Source: Planctomycetota bacterium (lineage in GTDB: Bacteria > Planctomycetota > Phycisphaerae > UBA1845 > PWPN01). Taken from it: DNA of 64,000 nucleotides. Positions within the stretch are counted from its first letter, which is position 1. Each line of letters begins with the position of its first letter. Position numbers and translations under genes: made by a program. Below the pieces are notes generated by a model that was given only the letters and a program-made list of their open reading frames with translations, was not told the origin of the DNA and did not search any database. The DNA is taken from positions 107,796-171,795 of the forward strand of contig JAKPHF010000046.1 in NCBI GenBank assembly GCA_029550525.1, given 5' to 3'. Shown one piece after another: positions 48,731-59,522 of this stretch.

Positions 48731-49085
48731 ATAGTGCGGAATCAATGGAACAACCCTGGCCTGCACGCAGGTGAACGCCCGATGAAAGAGGGTGTGACCG
48801 ACCTCCTTGGACGAGCAACGAGAGGAACGCTTGTCGGCGTGCCCTTATCGTGTCCGGGCGTTTAGGGTATCTTTAATGCTTTGTGTTACCCCCGGATGGC
48901 GGTAATGGGGGGCGGGCGTCTCGCCCGCCTCAAATGTGGGTCCAATGCCCGCACCCGCCGAAACAGGCAAGAGTGGGCGACCGCAAGAGCGGCATGAATG
49001 CATTGTGATGCCCCGGATGGCAGGCTTGCCCCGGGCTTTGATGCGGCCGGGTCGGATCCGGTCCCAAGATCAAGGTGAGTGCGAA
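48731..49085. other. Intergenic gap with family A hairpin
   Basis: These 355 bases between tsaD and metG hold a perfect family A hairpin at 48911-48929 (GGCGGGCGTCTCGCCCGCC). A weak promoter-like TTATCG-N17-TATCTT lies near 48845-48873. No gene is supported. Confidence 0.45.
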
Positions 49086-50843
49086 ATGGCGAAACGACAA
49101 TTCCTGGTGACATCCGCCCTGCCCTATTCCAACGGCCGGCTGCACGTCGGCCACATCACCGGCGCGTACTTGCCGGCCGATACCTACGTCCGCTATCTCC
49201 GCGCCCGCGGCGAAGACGTACGGTTCATCTGCGGTAGCGACGACAACGGAGTGGCCTCGTTGATCTCCGCCCGCAAGGAAGGCCGCAGCGTCGAGGAACT
49301 GACCGCCCACTACAACGCCCGTCAGGCCGCCGACTTCAAGGGCCTCGGCATCGAGTTCGACGTCTACGGCGGAACGCATCAGCCCGGCTTCGTCGAACTG
49401 CACAACCAGATCAGCCAGGGCTTCTTCAAGCAAACCTTCGACAAGGGCTACTTCGTCAAGAAGACCACCGAACAGCTCTACGACGAGCAGGCCGGCCAGT
49501 TCCTGCCCGATCGCTACGTCAAAGGCACGTGCTATCACCGCAAGGCCGACGGCACCCCCTGCGAGTACCCCGAAGCCTACGGCGATCAATGCGAGCAGTG
49601 CGGCAACAGCATCGACCCCATGCTCCTGAAGGACCCCGTGAGCACCATCACCGGCACCCGGCCCGTCCCCCGGAAGACCACGCACTGGTACATGCAGTTG
49701 CCCAAATTCGAAAAGCCCTTGCGCGAATGGCTGGAGTCCAAGCGCGAACCGAAGGACGGCAGCCCGCCCTGGCGCGACACGGTGCTGAACTTCGCTCTGG
49801 GCCAGATCAAGCAGGGCCTGCCCGAACGGGCCATGACGCGCGACCTGCATTGGGGCGTGCCCGTACCGCTCGACGACCCGGACGCGCAAGGCAAGGTGCT
49901 CTACGTCTGGTTCGACGCCCCCATCGGCTACGTGTCATTTACCGCCAAGTGGTGTGAAGAACACGAGGGCGACTGGAGGGCCTACGAACGCTGGTGGAAG
50001 AATCCCGACTGCAAGATCGTTCACTTCATCGGCGAGGACAACACCGTCTTCCACGCTCTCACCTGGCCGGCCATGCTGATGGCCGAAGGCTCGTACCAGC
50101 TTCCCTGGCAAGTGGTGGCCAACTCGTTCCTCAACATCAAGTTCCCGGGCCAGGAGGAGCAGAAGATCAGCAAGAGCCGCGGCACGGCCATCTGGATCGA
50201 GGAATACCTCAAGATGTTCGAGCCGGATCCGTTGCGGTACTATCTGACCTCCATCGCGCCCGAACGGCAGCGGACGGCCTTCGACGTGGATGCGTTCATC
50301 GAAGCCAACAATGCGATCCTCAGCAACACGCTGGGCAACTTCGTGAACCGCACACTGACGTTCGCCCAGAAGTATTTCGACAACCGCGTGCCGGAGGCCG
50401 GCACCCGCGGGCCCGGCGAGCAGCAGCAACTCGCCAACATTCGCGAAGCTGCCGCCCGAACGACCGAACTGCTGGAGGCCTTCCGCTTCAAGGATGCAAT
50501 GGAGGCGGTGATTAACCTCGCCCGCCAGGCCAACGGCTACTTCAGTGAGAAGGCGCCCTGGGCCCAGCGCAAGACCGACATGGCCGCATGCGGCACGACG
50601 ATCAACGTCTGCATTCAGATGGTCAAGGCACTGACGGTGCTCATCGCACCGTTCATGCCTTCTTCGGCCCTGAAGTGCGCCCGGATGTTGAATCTGCCGG
50701 TGAGCCCGAGCGGTCAACTGGCGCTGCCGCCCATTGCCTGGGACGAGGCCACGGTCGAACTGCCGGCGGGCCACGCCCTCGGCGAGCCGGTCATCCTCTT
50801 TCAAAAGCTCGACCCCGGCCAGATCTTCGCCGACGGGAAGTGA
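49086..50843 (+). CDS. metG: Methionine--tRNA ligase
   Basis: The 585-residue protein starts MAKRQFLVTSALPYSNG with AAGGTGA seven bases upstream; an open extension of 50 codons is rejected. The class I motifs are HVGH (in GRLHVGHITGAY) and KISKSRG. A zinc-ribbon insert has cysteines in GTCYHRKADGTPCEYP and DQCEQCGNS. The anticodon-binding helical domain follows. The C-terminal EMAP/Trbp111 dimerisation domain of many bacterial enzymes is absent. A family A hairpin followed by five T lies right after the stop. Confidence 0.95.
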   Translation: MAKRQFLVTSALPYSNGRLHVGHITGAYLPADTYVRYLRARGEDVRFICGSDDNGVASLISARKEGRSVEELTAHYNARQAADFKGLGIEFDVYGGTHQPGFVELHNQISQGFFKQTFDKGYFVKKTTEQLYDEQAGQFLPDRYVKGTCYHRKADGTPCEYPEAYGDQCEQCGNSIDPMLLKDPVSTITGTRPVPRKTTHWYMQLPKFEKPLREWLESKREPKDGSPPWRDTVLNFALGQIKQGLPERAMTRDLHWGVPVPLDDPDAQGKVLYVWFDAPIGYVSFTAKWCEEHEGDWRAYERWWKNPDCKIVHFIGEDNTVFHALTWPAMLMAEGSYQLPWQVVANSFLNIKFPGQEEQKISKSRGTAIWIEEYLKMFEPDPLRYYLTSIAPERQRTAFDVDAFIEANNAILSNTLGNFVNRTLTFAQKYFDNRVPEAGTRGPGEQQQLANIREAAARTTELLEAFRFKDAMEAVINLARQANGYFSEKAPWAQRKTDMAACGTTINVCIQMVKALTVLIAPFMPSSALKCARMLNLPVSPSGQLALPPIAWDEATVELPAGHALGEPVILFQKLDPGQIFADGK

Positions 50844-50859
50844 TCGGTCGCAGCCGGGG

Positions 50860-50883
50860 GGCGGGCGTCTCGCCCGCCTTTTT
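50860..50883 (+). terminator. Family A hairpin serving as metG terminator
   Basis: GGCGGGCGTCTCGCCCGCC is a perfect palindromic hairpin followed directly by TTTTT, 16 bases after the metG stop codon. It is a member of the dispersed family A. Confidence 0.75.
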
Positions 50884-50929
50884 CCTGCGCGGATATCGGC
50901 ACGTATATGTTCAACGTGCGGGCATGGCA

Positions 50930-50981
50930 TTGTGGTGCAGGCATCCTGCCTGCACGAGCACGCTGGAAGCGTGCACCACAA
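50930..50981. repeat. Family B two-hairpin element
   Basis: The 52 bases are bounded by TTGTGGTGC and GCACCACAA. Inside are two perfect hairpins: GTGCAGGCA/TGCCTGCAC around TCC, and GCACGCT/AGCGTGC around GGA. A partial duplicate of the right part (CTGGAAGCGTGCAC) follows to 50996. The reverse complement differs from the copy at 37467-37518 at one base. Confidence 0.85.
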
Positions 50982-51024
50982 CCTGGAAGCGTGCACTAAG
51001 ACAGCGGAGTGATCTCCGGTTTGC

Positions 51025-52221
51025 TCAGGCAGTCGCGGCTTCGGCGGCGGGTGCACGGTGCCGGCCGGCGGCCACCCACGCCCGCATGGCGTTGAGCGTC
51101 TGCGGCCAACGGTTCGACAGCCGCTTCCGAATGAATGCGGTATACAGATCGTCGCACGCCTGGATCATGTCGCGAAGTTTCTCGATGCGATCCTCGAAGA
51201 TGGCACGAGGATTGGACGCATCCTCCGGCGGGGGCAACTGCACCCCACTGTAGTGCATGACATCACCCCGCAGGTTCAGGCCGTAGCTCTCGCCCGATGC
51301 CGCCAGTTGCAGCCCTACCCGCACGGGTCGCTTGCCCTCGGCCAGCGCCACCGCCGCTTCCGGCAGATGCGTCGGATCGTCGGCCTGTACCGACAGCTTG
51401 CCCGTGATGCCGAACGCACATTCGAGCTGGACGGACTTCTCGAACAGGACCGTCACCGACTTGCCCAACTGCGTGCTCACCTGCGCGCTTTCGATTTGTG
51501 ACGTGTACCACAGCCAGACCAGCCATTCCGTGCCGAGGAAGTCCTTGCCCCGAACCTCGTTCTCGTAGTCGTCGGCGCTGACCGCCCCGTCCGGCGGCTG
51601 CACGAAGTGGGCCGGCTTGCAGTCGTCGAACGCTCGCGCCTCGCCCGCGTGGGCCGCCCATCGCGCCGCCAGCTCCGACGACGAGACCGGCACGAGCATC
51701 AGTCCGAACGTCATGCGGAACAACGTCATGAACGGCTCGGCCACGCTGTTGCCCGTCGAGCCCAGGTAGACCTCGTTGCGCTTGAGATCCCAGAACACCG
51801 GCACCTGCTTCATGCGACGGAACGCGCCCTCGCGGGCCTCGGCTTCCGCCCGCGCCAGCGCCTCCTCGCGTGCCTGCCGCCGTTCGGCCTTCGACAGGAA
51901 CTCGCGGCCCGACGCCTCCAGCAGAGCCGCCTCGTTCTGACGCTGGTAGCTGCGGACCAGGTCGCTCGGCGGCTTGTTCGTGTCGATGCGCATGGAGAAC
52001 GCCAAGCCGTCGCCCACTGCGTTCTTGGCGAAACTGAAGCTGGTGTCCAGGATATGCTCGCCGGTGATCCAGCCCATCTCGGTATGATCGGCCGTCTGGA
52101 TGCTGTCGCGGCCCATCGCCCGCGCCGACAACTGCTCGATCAACGCCTCGTCCACCCGCTGCGGCGAGTTGCCCTGAACGAAGAACCGCTTGAACGTGAT
52201 GGAACCACCTGCGAAACCCAT
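51025..52221 (-). CDS. rdgC: RdgC-like recombination-associated protein
   Basis: The 398-residue protein starts MGFAGGSITFKRFFVQG with AGAGG upstream. The N-terminal pattern (SITFKRFFV, then EMGWITGEHILD, then FSMRIDTNKPPSD and a charged helix) recalls the form of RdgC found outside the Proteobacteria. RdgC is a ring-shaped DNA-binding protein that limits RecA. The assignment is from memory of the family and not from a search. A coiled, Arg/Ala/Glu-rich helix (about 108-135) and an acidic domain follow. There is no signal peptide or membrane segment. It is a single gene. Confidence 0.6.
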   Translation of the reverse strand: MGFAGGSITFKRFFVQGNSPQRVDEALIEQLSARAMGRDSIQTADHTEMGWITGEHILDTSFSFAKNAVGDGLAFSMRIDTNKPPSDLVRSYQRQNEAALLEASGREFLSKAERRQAREEALARAEAEAREGAFRRMKQVPVFWDLKRNEVYLGSTGNSVAEPFMTLFRMTFGLMLVPVSSSELAARWAAHAGEARAFDDCKPAHFVQPPDGAVSADDYENEVRGKDFLGTEWLVWLWYTSQIESAQVSTQLGKSVTVLFEKSVQLECAFGITGKLSVQADDPTHLPEAAVALAEGKRPVRVGLQLAASGESYGLNLRGDVMHYSGVQLPPPEDASNPRAIFEDRIEKLRDMIQACDDLYTAFIRKRLSNRWPQTLNAMRAWVAAGRHRAPAAEAATA

Positions 52222-52484
52222 GGAACCTCTCTCCCGCGCGTCGAGAACGCCAATTGGAGTCTTTCAACAGGTCAGATCGTATGGGCAGCACGCCCGGCGT
52301 CAACCGCTCGCGAGGAAGACGAGAACCGGCAGGCTGTGAGATTCTCGCCGCTCACAGCAAGGAAGCGAACATGATGATCTTACGCTGCAAACGTTTAGAA
52401 CCGCGCCACCGCTCTGACAGCGATGGCCGGCGACCAATGGACTCAAACCCGCGCATCTTTTCAAATGAAGCGCGTGTGAACGCA

Positions 52485-53771
52485 TCAATCATCACATGCA
52501 GGATCGAGCGCACCGCCAACGCTCAGACAGCGCTGCAGAATGGCGAAGTCGGCCATATCCAGATCGCCGTCGCCGTCATCCATGCACCGGCACTCGAAAG
52601 AATCGACGATGGGCAAGTTCGGGCCGTTGGCACAACTCATCCAGAAAAGCATATCATCCGCGTCGACCTGTCCGTCGCGGTTGCTGTCCACCACCGGGTC
52701 CGGACAAGACACGGGCACCTCGCCCTCGAACACGTGAACCGAATCGAACCACATGGTGTCGTCGCCCGGCACGGGCGTCAGTTGCACTTCGTTGGCGGGT
52801 CCTTCCCAGATCGTCGTCGCGCACGTACCCCAGGCGTGCTGATCGGTGGTTTCGTTCAGGTAGGCGTCGAATTGTCCATTGCTGCGGACCACCACTCGCA
52901 GCGTGAAGAACTCACCGGCATGCGGCCCCGCGACCCCTGGCTGAGCCACTTGCACCGTCCGGCTGAATAGCGTCTGCGCGACCGCGTAGTGCGTTTCGTC
53001 CAATTGGTTGGTGGCATCGACCAGTGTCAGCTTGCCGTAGTCCGCACTGCCCGGTGCGCCGTCCACGCCGAAGGCGAACCTGCGCTGGAAGGCACGAAGC
53101 TCCACGAAATGACGGCCGGCGGCCCGGGGCCCGGCCGCCGCCTTGACCACCAGCGTCAGCGCGGTCACGCCGTCGGGCACCGTGAACCCCTTGCGGATCT
53201 TGGCCTTGCCCATGTTGCGGTGATTACCCGGACCCGCCGGCAACGTGGCGTCCATGTTGTTCCCGTCGCCCGTCACCACTCGCAGGACCGGATACAGCGG
53301 AGCCCTTACGAACCCCGGTGCTCCCCAGGGCGGACTGTGCGGCACCATCGAGTCGGGAATGATCAACGGACGATAACCGGCGTTGTTTCCGTCGTCGAAG
53401 GCGATCCATTCGGTGTATGAGCTGTGCGTGGCATCCGCCAGCGGATCGGGTGCGTTGTAATGCTCGGTGAAGGGTTGCTTCTTGTGACAGCCGATCCCCG
53501 GCCGGCAGTTGTTGTCCGGCCAAGTGTCCGCGTTCAGATCCTGCGAGCCCTGATACCAGCAGGCCAGGTCGCCTCTGATGTTCGGGCAGTCCGCCGCCAG
53601 GCTGCGGCCTTCATGGATCCAGCCTTGTCCTTCGGGTGTGGTGGCCAACACGGATTCGTATGCCAGGAGTACGTCGCCGTCGGCAGCGCGCACGCCAGAA
53701 GTGGCGGTACTCACTCCGAGCACCGCCGCCAGCAGCAAGAGCGGAGAAATGCACTTACAGTCGCTCGCCAT
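52485..53771 (-). CDS. Exported protein with C-terminal dockerin-like Ca-binding repeats
   Basis: The 428-residue protein has a signal peptide (about 1-29). A beta-rich body is rich in Gly, Asp and Trp and looks like a lectin- or laminin-type sandwich. The tail has two EF-hand-like loops, DSNRDGQVDADDMLFW and DDGDGDLDMADFAILQRC, of the kind that closes many planctomycete exported proteins. The loops probably bind Ca2+ and may anchor the protein or mark it for sorting. CAGGAG lies before the ATG. The function of the body is unknown. Confidence 0.75.
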   Translation of the reverse strand: MASDCKCISPLLLLAAVLGVSTATSGVRAADGDVLLAYESVLATTPEGQGWIHEGRSLAADCPNIRGDLACWYQGSQDLNADTWPDNNCRPGIGCHKKQPFTEHYNAPDPLADATHSSYTEWIAFDDGNNAGYRPLIIPDSMVPHSPPWGAPGFVRAPLYPVLRVVTGDGNNMDATLPAGPGNHRNMGKAKIRKGFTVPDGVTALTLVVKAAAGPRAAGRHFVELRAFQRRFAFGVDGAPGSADYGKLTLVDATNQLDETHYAVAQTLFSRTVQVAQPGVAGPHAGEFFTLRVVVRSNGQFDAYLNETTDQHAWGTCATTIWEGPANEVQLTPVPGDDTMWFDSVHVFEGEVPVSCPDPVVDSNRDGQVDADDMLFWMSCANGPNLPIVDSFECRCMDDGDGDLDMADFAILQRCLSVGGALDPACDD

Positions 53772-53948
53772 CCCACTCCTGTGGACTCGGGACCGGGCAT
53801 TCTAAACTGACGGTCCCATAGACTCAGGACCATCCTCAGCCGGCTGAGTCTCACTTTATCATTTCCTCCGCCTGCCCGCCGGTCGAGCCTCCTATCCGGA
53901 AATGCGGGGACGAATGGGGCGAAGCCGCACCCCCGGCACTCGATCCGT

Positions 53949-55055
53949 TCAGGCCGCCACGCACTCGCGTTCCATGGCCGAGCGCAGCTTCTCCAAGGCG
54001 CGTTTCTGGACCTGACGAATGCGTTCCTTGGTGACGCCCATCATCTCGCCGACGTCCTTGAGCGTCATGGGCTCGCACTCATCACCGCCCTCATCCTGGA
54101 GCCCGTAACGGTAGCGGATCACTGTTCGCTCCAAGGGCGTGAGCCCCGCCCGATTTTCCGCGAGGATCTCCCGGAGTTCGTCGATCCACGCCTCCTCCTG
54201 AGCCTTGTGACGCCGCGCGAGCGTGTCGTCTTTTTCGAGGTTCTGGTCGAAGTCGGAGACAAATCGGCTGCGGTATCGGCGGGTCGCATCCACGACATGC
54301 AGGATCCGCTGGAGAATGCCCTGGCACGCATACGTGCTGAACTTGAACCCCTTGGCGCAATCGAACCGGTCGATGCTGCGGAGCAGGGCGTAGTTGCCCG
54401 CGCTGATCACCTCACTGGCATCCAGCCCGGCGAACTGCGGCCGTTTGGCCATGCTGAGGACCAGGGGAATGTTCGCCTGGGTCAGCCGGCCGCGGATCAT
54501 CAGCGCCCGGTGCAGCCACGCGAGCATGAGTTGCAGGTCGCCGCGACGGACGCGGCGACCCCGCCCGCTCTCGAGAAGCCGCGCCACCCGCATACGGGCG
54601 TAGTTGAACCGTTGGAACAGCAGCTTCTCGTCCGCCGCGTTCAACAGGCACGAGCCGGTCTCGGCGGGACCGGACGCGGCGGTCTCGATGAAGTACGTGG
54701 ACTGAGCGGAGGCCAGCACCGCCGGGCCGCCGAACAGGATCTCCTCGGCGTCGGGCTCCGCAAAGAGCGGATGGTCCACATACATGAACGGCTCGGTAAG
54801 GAGTTTCTCAGCCAGGTAACGGTCCGCCTCACCGAGCCAGGCCAAGTCGCGAGGCTTGACGGCCGGAACAAGCGGCTCCAGGACCACAATCCGATCGCAA
54901 TCCGTCCCCCCCACGGGTTTGCCGGACGCAAAACGGCTCGTGGCCCCGGACCGCCGCTTCGAGACGGCGACTGCCGGGCGAGAAACGCTGGCCGGATCGG
55001 CGGCGATGGTGGTGGAACGAGAGCAGGTGGTGCAACCGGGCATCTGACTGTACAT
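53949..55055 (-). CDS. RpoD-like sigma-70 factor with divergent N-terminus
   Basis: The 368-residue protein has a region 1.2-like helix (ADEKLLFQRFNYARMRVARL, 141-160) and region 2 at about 190-255 (NIPLVLSMAKRPQFAG, RSIDRFDCAKGFKFSTYA). Region 4 is at about 303-360 (LTPLERTVIRYRYGLQ, GVTKERIRQVQKRALEKLR). The first 130 residues are not family-like and open with Cys-containing MPGCTTCS. It resembles the secondary RpoD-type sigma factors of planctomycetes and is probably not the housekeeping factor. GGAGG lies seven bases before the ATG. The 5' region is long and has several hairpins. Confidence 0.88.
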   Translation of the reverse strand: MYSQMPGCTTCSRSTTIAADPASVSRPAVAVSKRRSGATSRFASGKPVGGTDCDRIVVLEPLVPAVKPRDLAWLGEADRYLAEKLLTEPFMYVDHPLFAEPDAEEILFGGPAVLASAQSTYFIETAASGPAETGSCLLNAADEKLLFQRFNYARMRVARLLESGRGRRVRRGDLQLMLAWLHRALMIRGRLTQANIPLVLSMAKRPQFAGLDASEVISAGNYALLRSIDRFDCAKGFKFSTYACQGILQRILHVVDATRRYRSRFVSDFDQNLEKDDTLARRHKAQEEAWIDELREILAENRAGLTPLERTVIRYRYGLQDEGGDECEPMTLKDVGEMMGVTKERIRQVQKRALEKLRSAMERECVAA

Positions 55056-55605
55056 AACCCGTCCTCCACTCGTTGCCTCGGGAGATCCGCCCCGAGCGAG
55101 TTTGCCCCCCCATTACCGACTTCGCGGGTCAGCGGGCAAATCTGCCCGACTTTTTTGTCACAGTCGAACAAAAAATCTGCGAAACTGCCGCGCGACCGCC
55201 CATTGGACTTTTATATAACACCGCAGCCACAGCCATGTGGCAGATGGCTGCAAGCTGAGAGCTGATAGCTTCATAAAGCATGAGGCCCACGCGTTTCGGC
55301 GTGGGCCTCAGCACCCGAGAAAGGCAGGTTGACACAAAAGCAGTGCGCTCCCCCGCACTGACCTCCCTGGAGGGTTTTCTTTCCTTCCCCTCCATCACTG
55401 AATTCGCCGCCGCCCCCCGCCATCGGCCCCGAAAAACAAAAAACTTTTCGCCCCGCCGAGATCGACCGAATACGAACCATGCGCACCACAAACGGACACA
55501 CCTCGAAAAGCTCTTCCTATCCGTGCCGTTCGTGTCATCCGGGGTCCAAAACGAAACGCGCGGAAGCGGAATAGCACCACGGCTACGGGGGGCCATACAC
55601 CGCCA
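55056..55605. other. Hairpin-rich intergenic region between prepilin-like and sigma factor genes
   Basis: No gene is visible in these 550 bases. On the minus strand CAGTGCG/CGCACTG (55341-55360) is followed by CTTTT and is the likely terminator of the kinase-prepilin operon. TGAGGCCCACGC/GCGTGGGCCTCA (55281-55310) is a perfect 12-base stem. CAGCCAT/ATGGCTG lies at 55230-55250, next to a family D block (55247-55272). On the plus strand CGGGCA/TGCCCG (55133-55148) is followed by ACTTTTTT, a terminator-like site facing away from the sigma gene. Confidence 0.5.
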
Positions 55606-56504
55606 TCAAGGGAAATGGCCTTGCTTTTGATCCTCGGCGAAGGCCTGCTGCATATCGCGGAAGGGAATGACCGTGTAAGCGGCGCAGACGTGAATGCCCT
55701 TGCGGATTTCCACGAAGCTCACGTGCCCGTCGACGAACGCCACGTTCTGCCGCGAGGCATACATGGGATCGTACGGAATCTCCGACGACCTGCGGTAGCT
55801 GCGAGCGTGGAACTCCACGGGATCGAAGCTGTTGTCGGGGTTCTGCCAATCAGTGAACCCATAATCGCCGAACAGGATCAGCCGGCTCTCGTTGGAGAAG
55901 GTCGAGACGTTCAGGCTGAGCTGGTCGAAGCGTGTCCGCAGCGTCCGAATGAGCGCCTGACATGGATCGTACCAACTGGTCTCGGGCGGCACGGGGCCGA
56001 TCACGAACCGATTGGAGCGGTAGCTCGTGCCGTAGAAGTCGAAGTGACTCGAATGCACCCGGTCGGGATAAGCGGGGATCCAGCCGCCCCGGTCCCCCGG
56101 ACAGGAGAAGACCTGGGCGGTACTGCTGTTGTCGGTCACCGGCGGGATGCCGACGTACCGGTTGAGAATCCTGGGGCCCTTGTACTCTTCGGGAATGCCT
56201 TGCTTGCCGCCGAACGTGGTCCCCTGCAGGTAACCGCGAGGCAAGCGATCCTGATGATCCTTGAGGTAGGCGTGCCAGGCCATGGCCACATTGCGCTGAT
56301 TGCTCTGGCACACAATCAGTCGCGTTTTCTCCCGCGCCGCCGACAAACTCGGCACGAGCAGCCCGATCAGCAGCGCGATGATGGCGACGACCACCAGCAC
56401 TTCGATGAGCGTGAAAGCCGGCAAGCTCGCAGCGCCGACGCCATGAGCGTTGCTGCGGCTGACGTCCGCTCTTGCCCGTATGCGGCTGGTGTCGTCACGT
56501 TTGA

Positions 56505-56508
<4 letters not shown>
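55606..56508 (-). CDS. Prepilin-like protein with N-terminal methylation motif and H-X9-DG-type tail
   Basis: The 300-residue protein has a long 31-residue leader, then FTLIEVLVVVAIIALLIGLL, a type IV prepilin/pseudopilin helix with Glu at position +5. The residue before the cut is Ala, not the usual Gly. The C-terminal part reads NVAFVDGHVSFVEI, as in the H-X9-DG proteins expanded in planctomycetes. Its GTG start overlaps the stop of the kinase gene by four bases (GTGA), which suggests coupled translation. These proteins are probably membrane-anchored or assembled as pseudopili. The role next to a kinase is unknown. Confidence 0.85.
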
Positions 56509-58577
<2,069 letters not shown>

Positions 58578-58586
58578 GTCCGCCCT

Positions 58587-59177
58587 CTACCAGTTCGCCT
58601 GGAGATACTTGTACGTCTCCCGCATGCGGGACAACACGCGCCGCTTCGCCTTGAACACGGCGTTCCGCGACAGGCCCAAGTGGGAAGCGACGCGGTCGGC
58701 CGGCCATTCCTTCAAGACGAACAATTCAAACGCTTTGACGGTGGAAACCTCCATGTGCCGGCAGACGTTTTCCATGCACACCTGCAGCAGCCGTCGCTCC
58801 CACTCCGACTCCCACAGTTCACTAAGGCTGTGGTCGTCGGGGGCGGCGTTGAGCACCCGCGTCTTGTCCGCCGGCTCGACGATGACAAAATTCCGGCCGT
58901 TCCGCCGTTGGACGTCGCGGATCTTGTTGATGGCAATGCCGAAGAGCCAGGTTCGGAGCCGCCCTTTGCTGCGGTCGTACTGCCCCTTGCGGTACCCTTC
59001 GGCGAACGACATCAGCGTCTCCTGGGCCGCATCCTGTGCGTCGGCATCCGACAAGCCGAGCCGCCTGCCCACCGAAACCAGCAACGGCTGATAACGGGCA
59101 TAGAACTCCGACCAGACCTCGTCGTTCGACGGCGCCTGCAGCCCGACCAGCAACGCGGTGTGGGTGACTGTACTCAC
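58587..59177 (-). CDS. ECF-type RNA polymerase sigma factor
   Basis: The 196-residue protein has region 2 at about 19-93 (EFYARYQPLLVSVGRRLG, LRTWLFGIAINKIRDVQRR) and region 4 at about 125-185 (CRHMEVSTVKAFELFVLKE, VASHLGLSRNAVFKAKRRV). It lacks regions 1 and 3, which makes it an ECF factor. It is the first gene of an operon with the zinc-finger kinase and the prepilin-like protein. The start is GTG with weak GGAA upstream. A good promoter at 59234-59263 is of sigma-70 type, so autoregulation is not obvious. Confidence 0.92.
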   Translation of the reverse strand: MSTVTHTALLVGLQAPSNDEVWSEFYARYQPLLVSVGRRLGLSDADAQDAAQETLMSFAEGYRKGQYDRSKGRLRTWLFGIAINKIRDVQRRNGRNFVIVEPADKTRVLNAAPDDHSLSELWESEWERRLLQVCMENVCRHMEVSTVKAFELFVLKEWPADRVASHLGLSRNAVFKAKRRVLSRMRETYKYLQANW

Positions 59178-59233
59178 ATCAGGGTTCCGGAGGTGAATCC
59201 GCTTTCCACATCGGGTACGAACCTATGTGCCCC

Positions 59234-59263
59234 ATTGTACTGAATATACGAGCGGTGTCGCAA
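59234..59263 (-). promoter_or_regulatory. Promoter of the ECF-kinase-prepilin operon
   Basis: TTGCGA, an 18-base spacer and TACAAT on the minus strand lie about 60 bases before the GTG start of the ECF gene, in the 345-base divergent gap 59178-59522. Apart from this and the plus-strand promoter at 59441 the gap holds nothing recognisable. Confidence 0.55.
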
Positions 59264-59440
59264 TACATACCCTAGCACGGCAGCGAGATTCGGACCGTCG
59301 CGGTTGCATCGGGGAACCCGCCCAGCGGCCGGGGCGGATTTCGGTCAGACCGGGCCGTGAGGATGGCATGGCTCCATTCCTCCGGACGCTTTTCGCCTGA
59401 ACCCGAGAAGCTCGCGGCCCCAGGCCCGGATCGCTCGGCG

Positions 59441-59469
59441 CGGACAGGTGGTCACCTGGCCCGTATAAT
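59441..59469 (+). promoter_or_regulatory. Promoter of the giant C10-peptidase gene
   Basis: CGGACA, a 17-base spacer and a perfect TATAAT lie 53 bases before the GTG start at 59523. Confidence 0.6.
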
Positions 59470-59522
59470 GTTGTGGCCGGTCAATCAGGCTGTAGATTTT
59501 CAGTTCGAGGCGGGGAAGAGCT

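Noticed and set aside
55311..55605. RNase P RNA, tmRNA or 6S RNA in the gap after the prepilin-like gene
   Set aside because: I looked for their conserved core words on both strands and found only simple hairpins.
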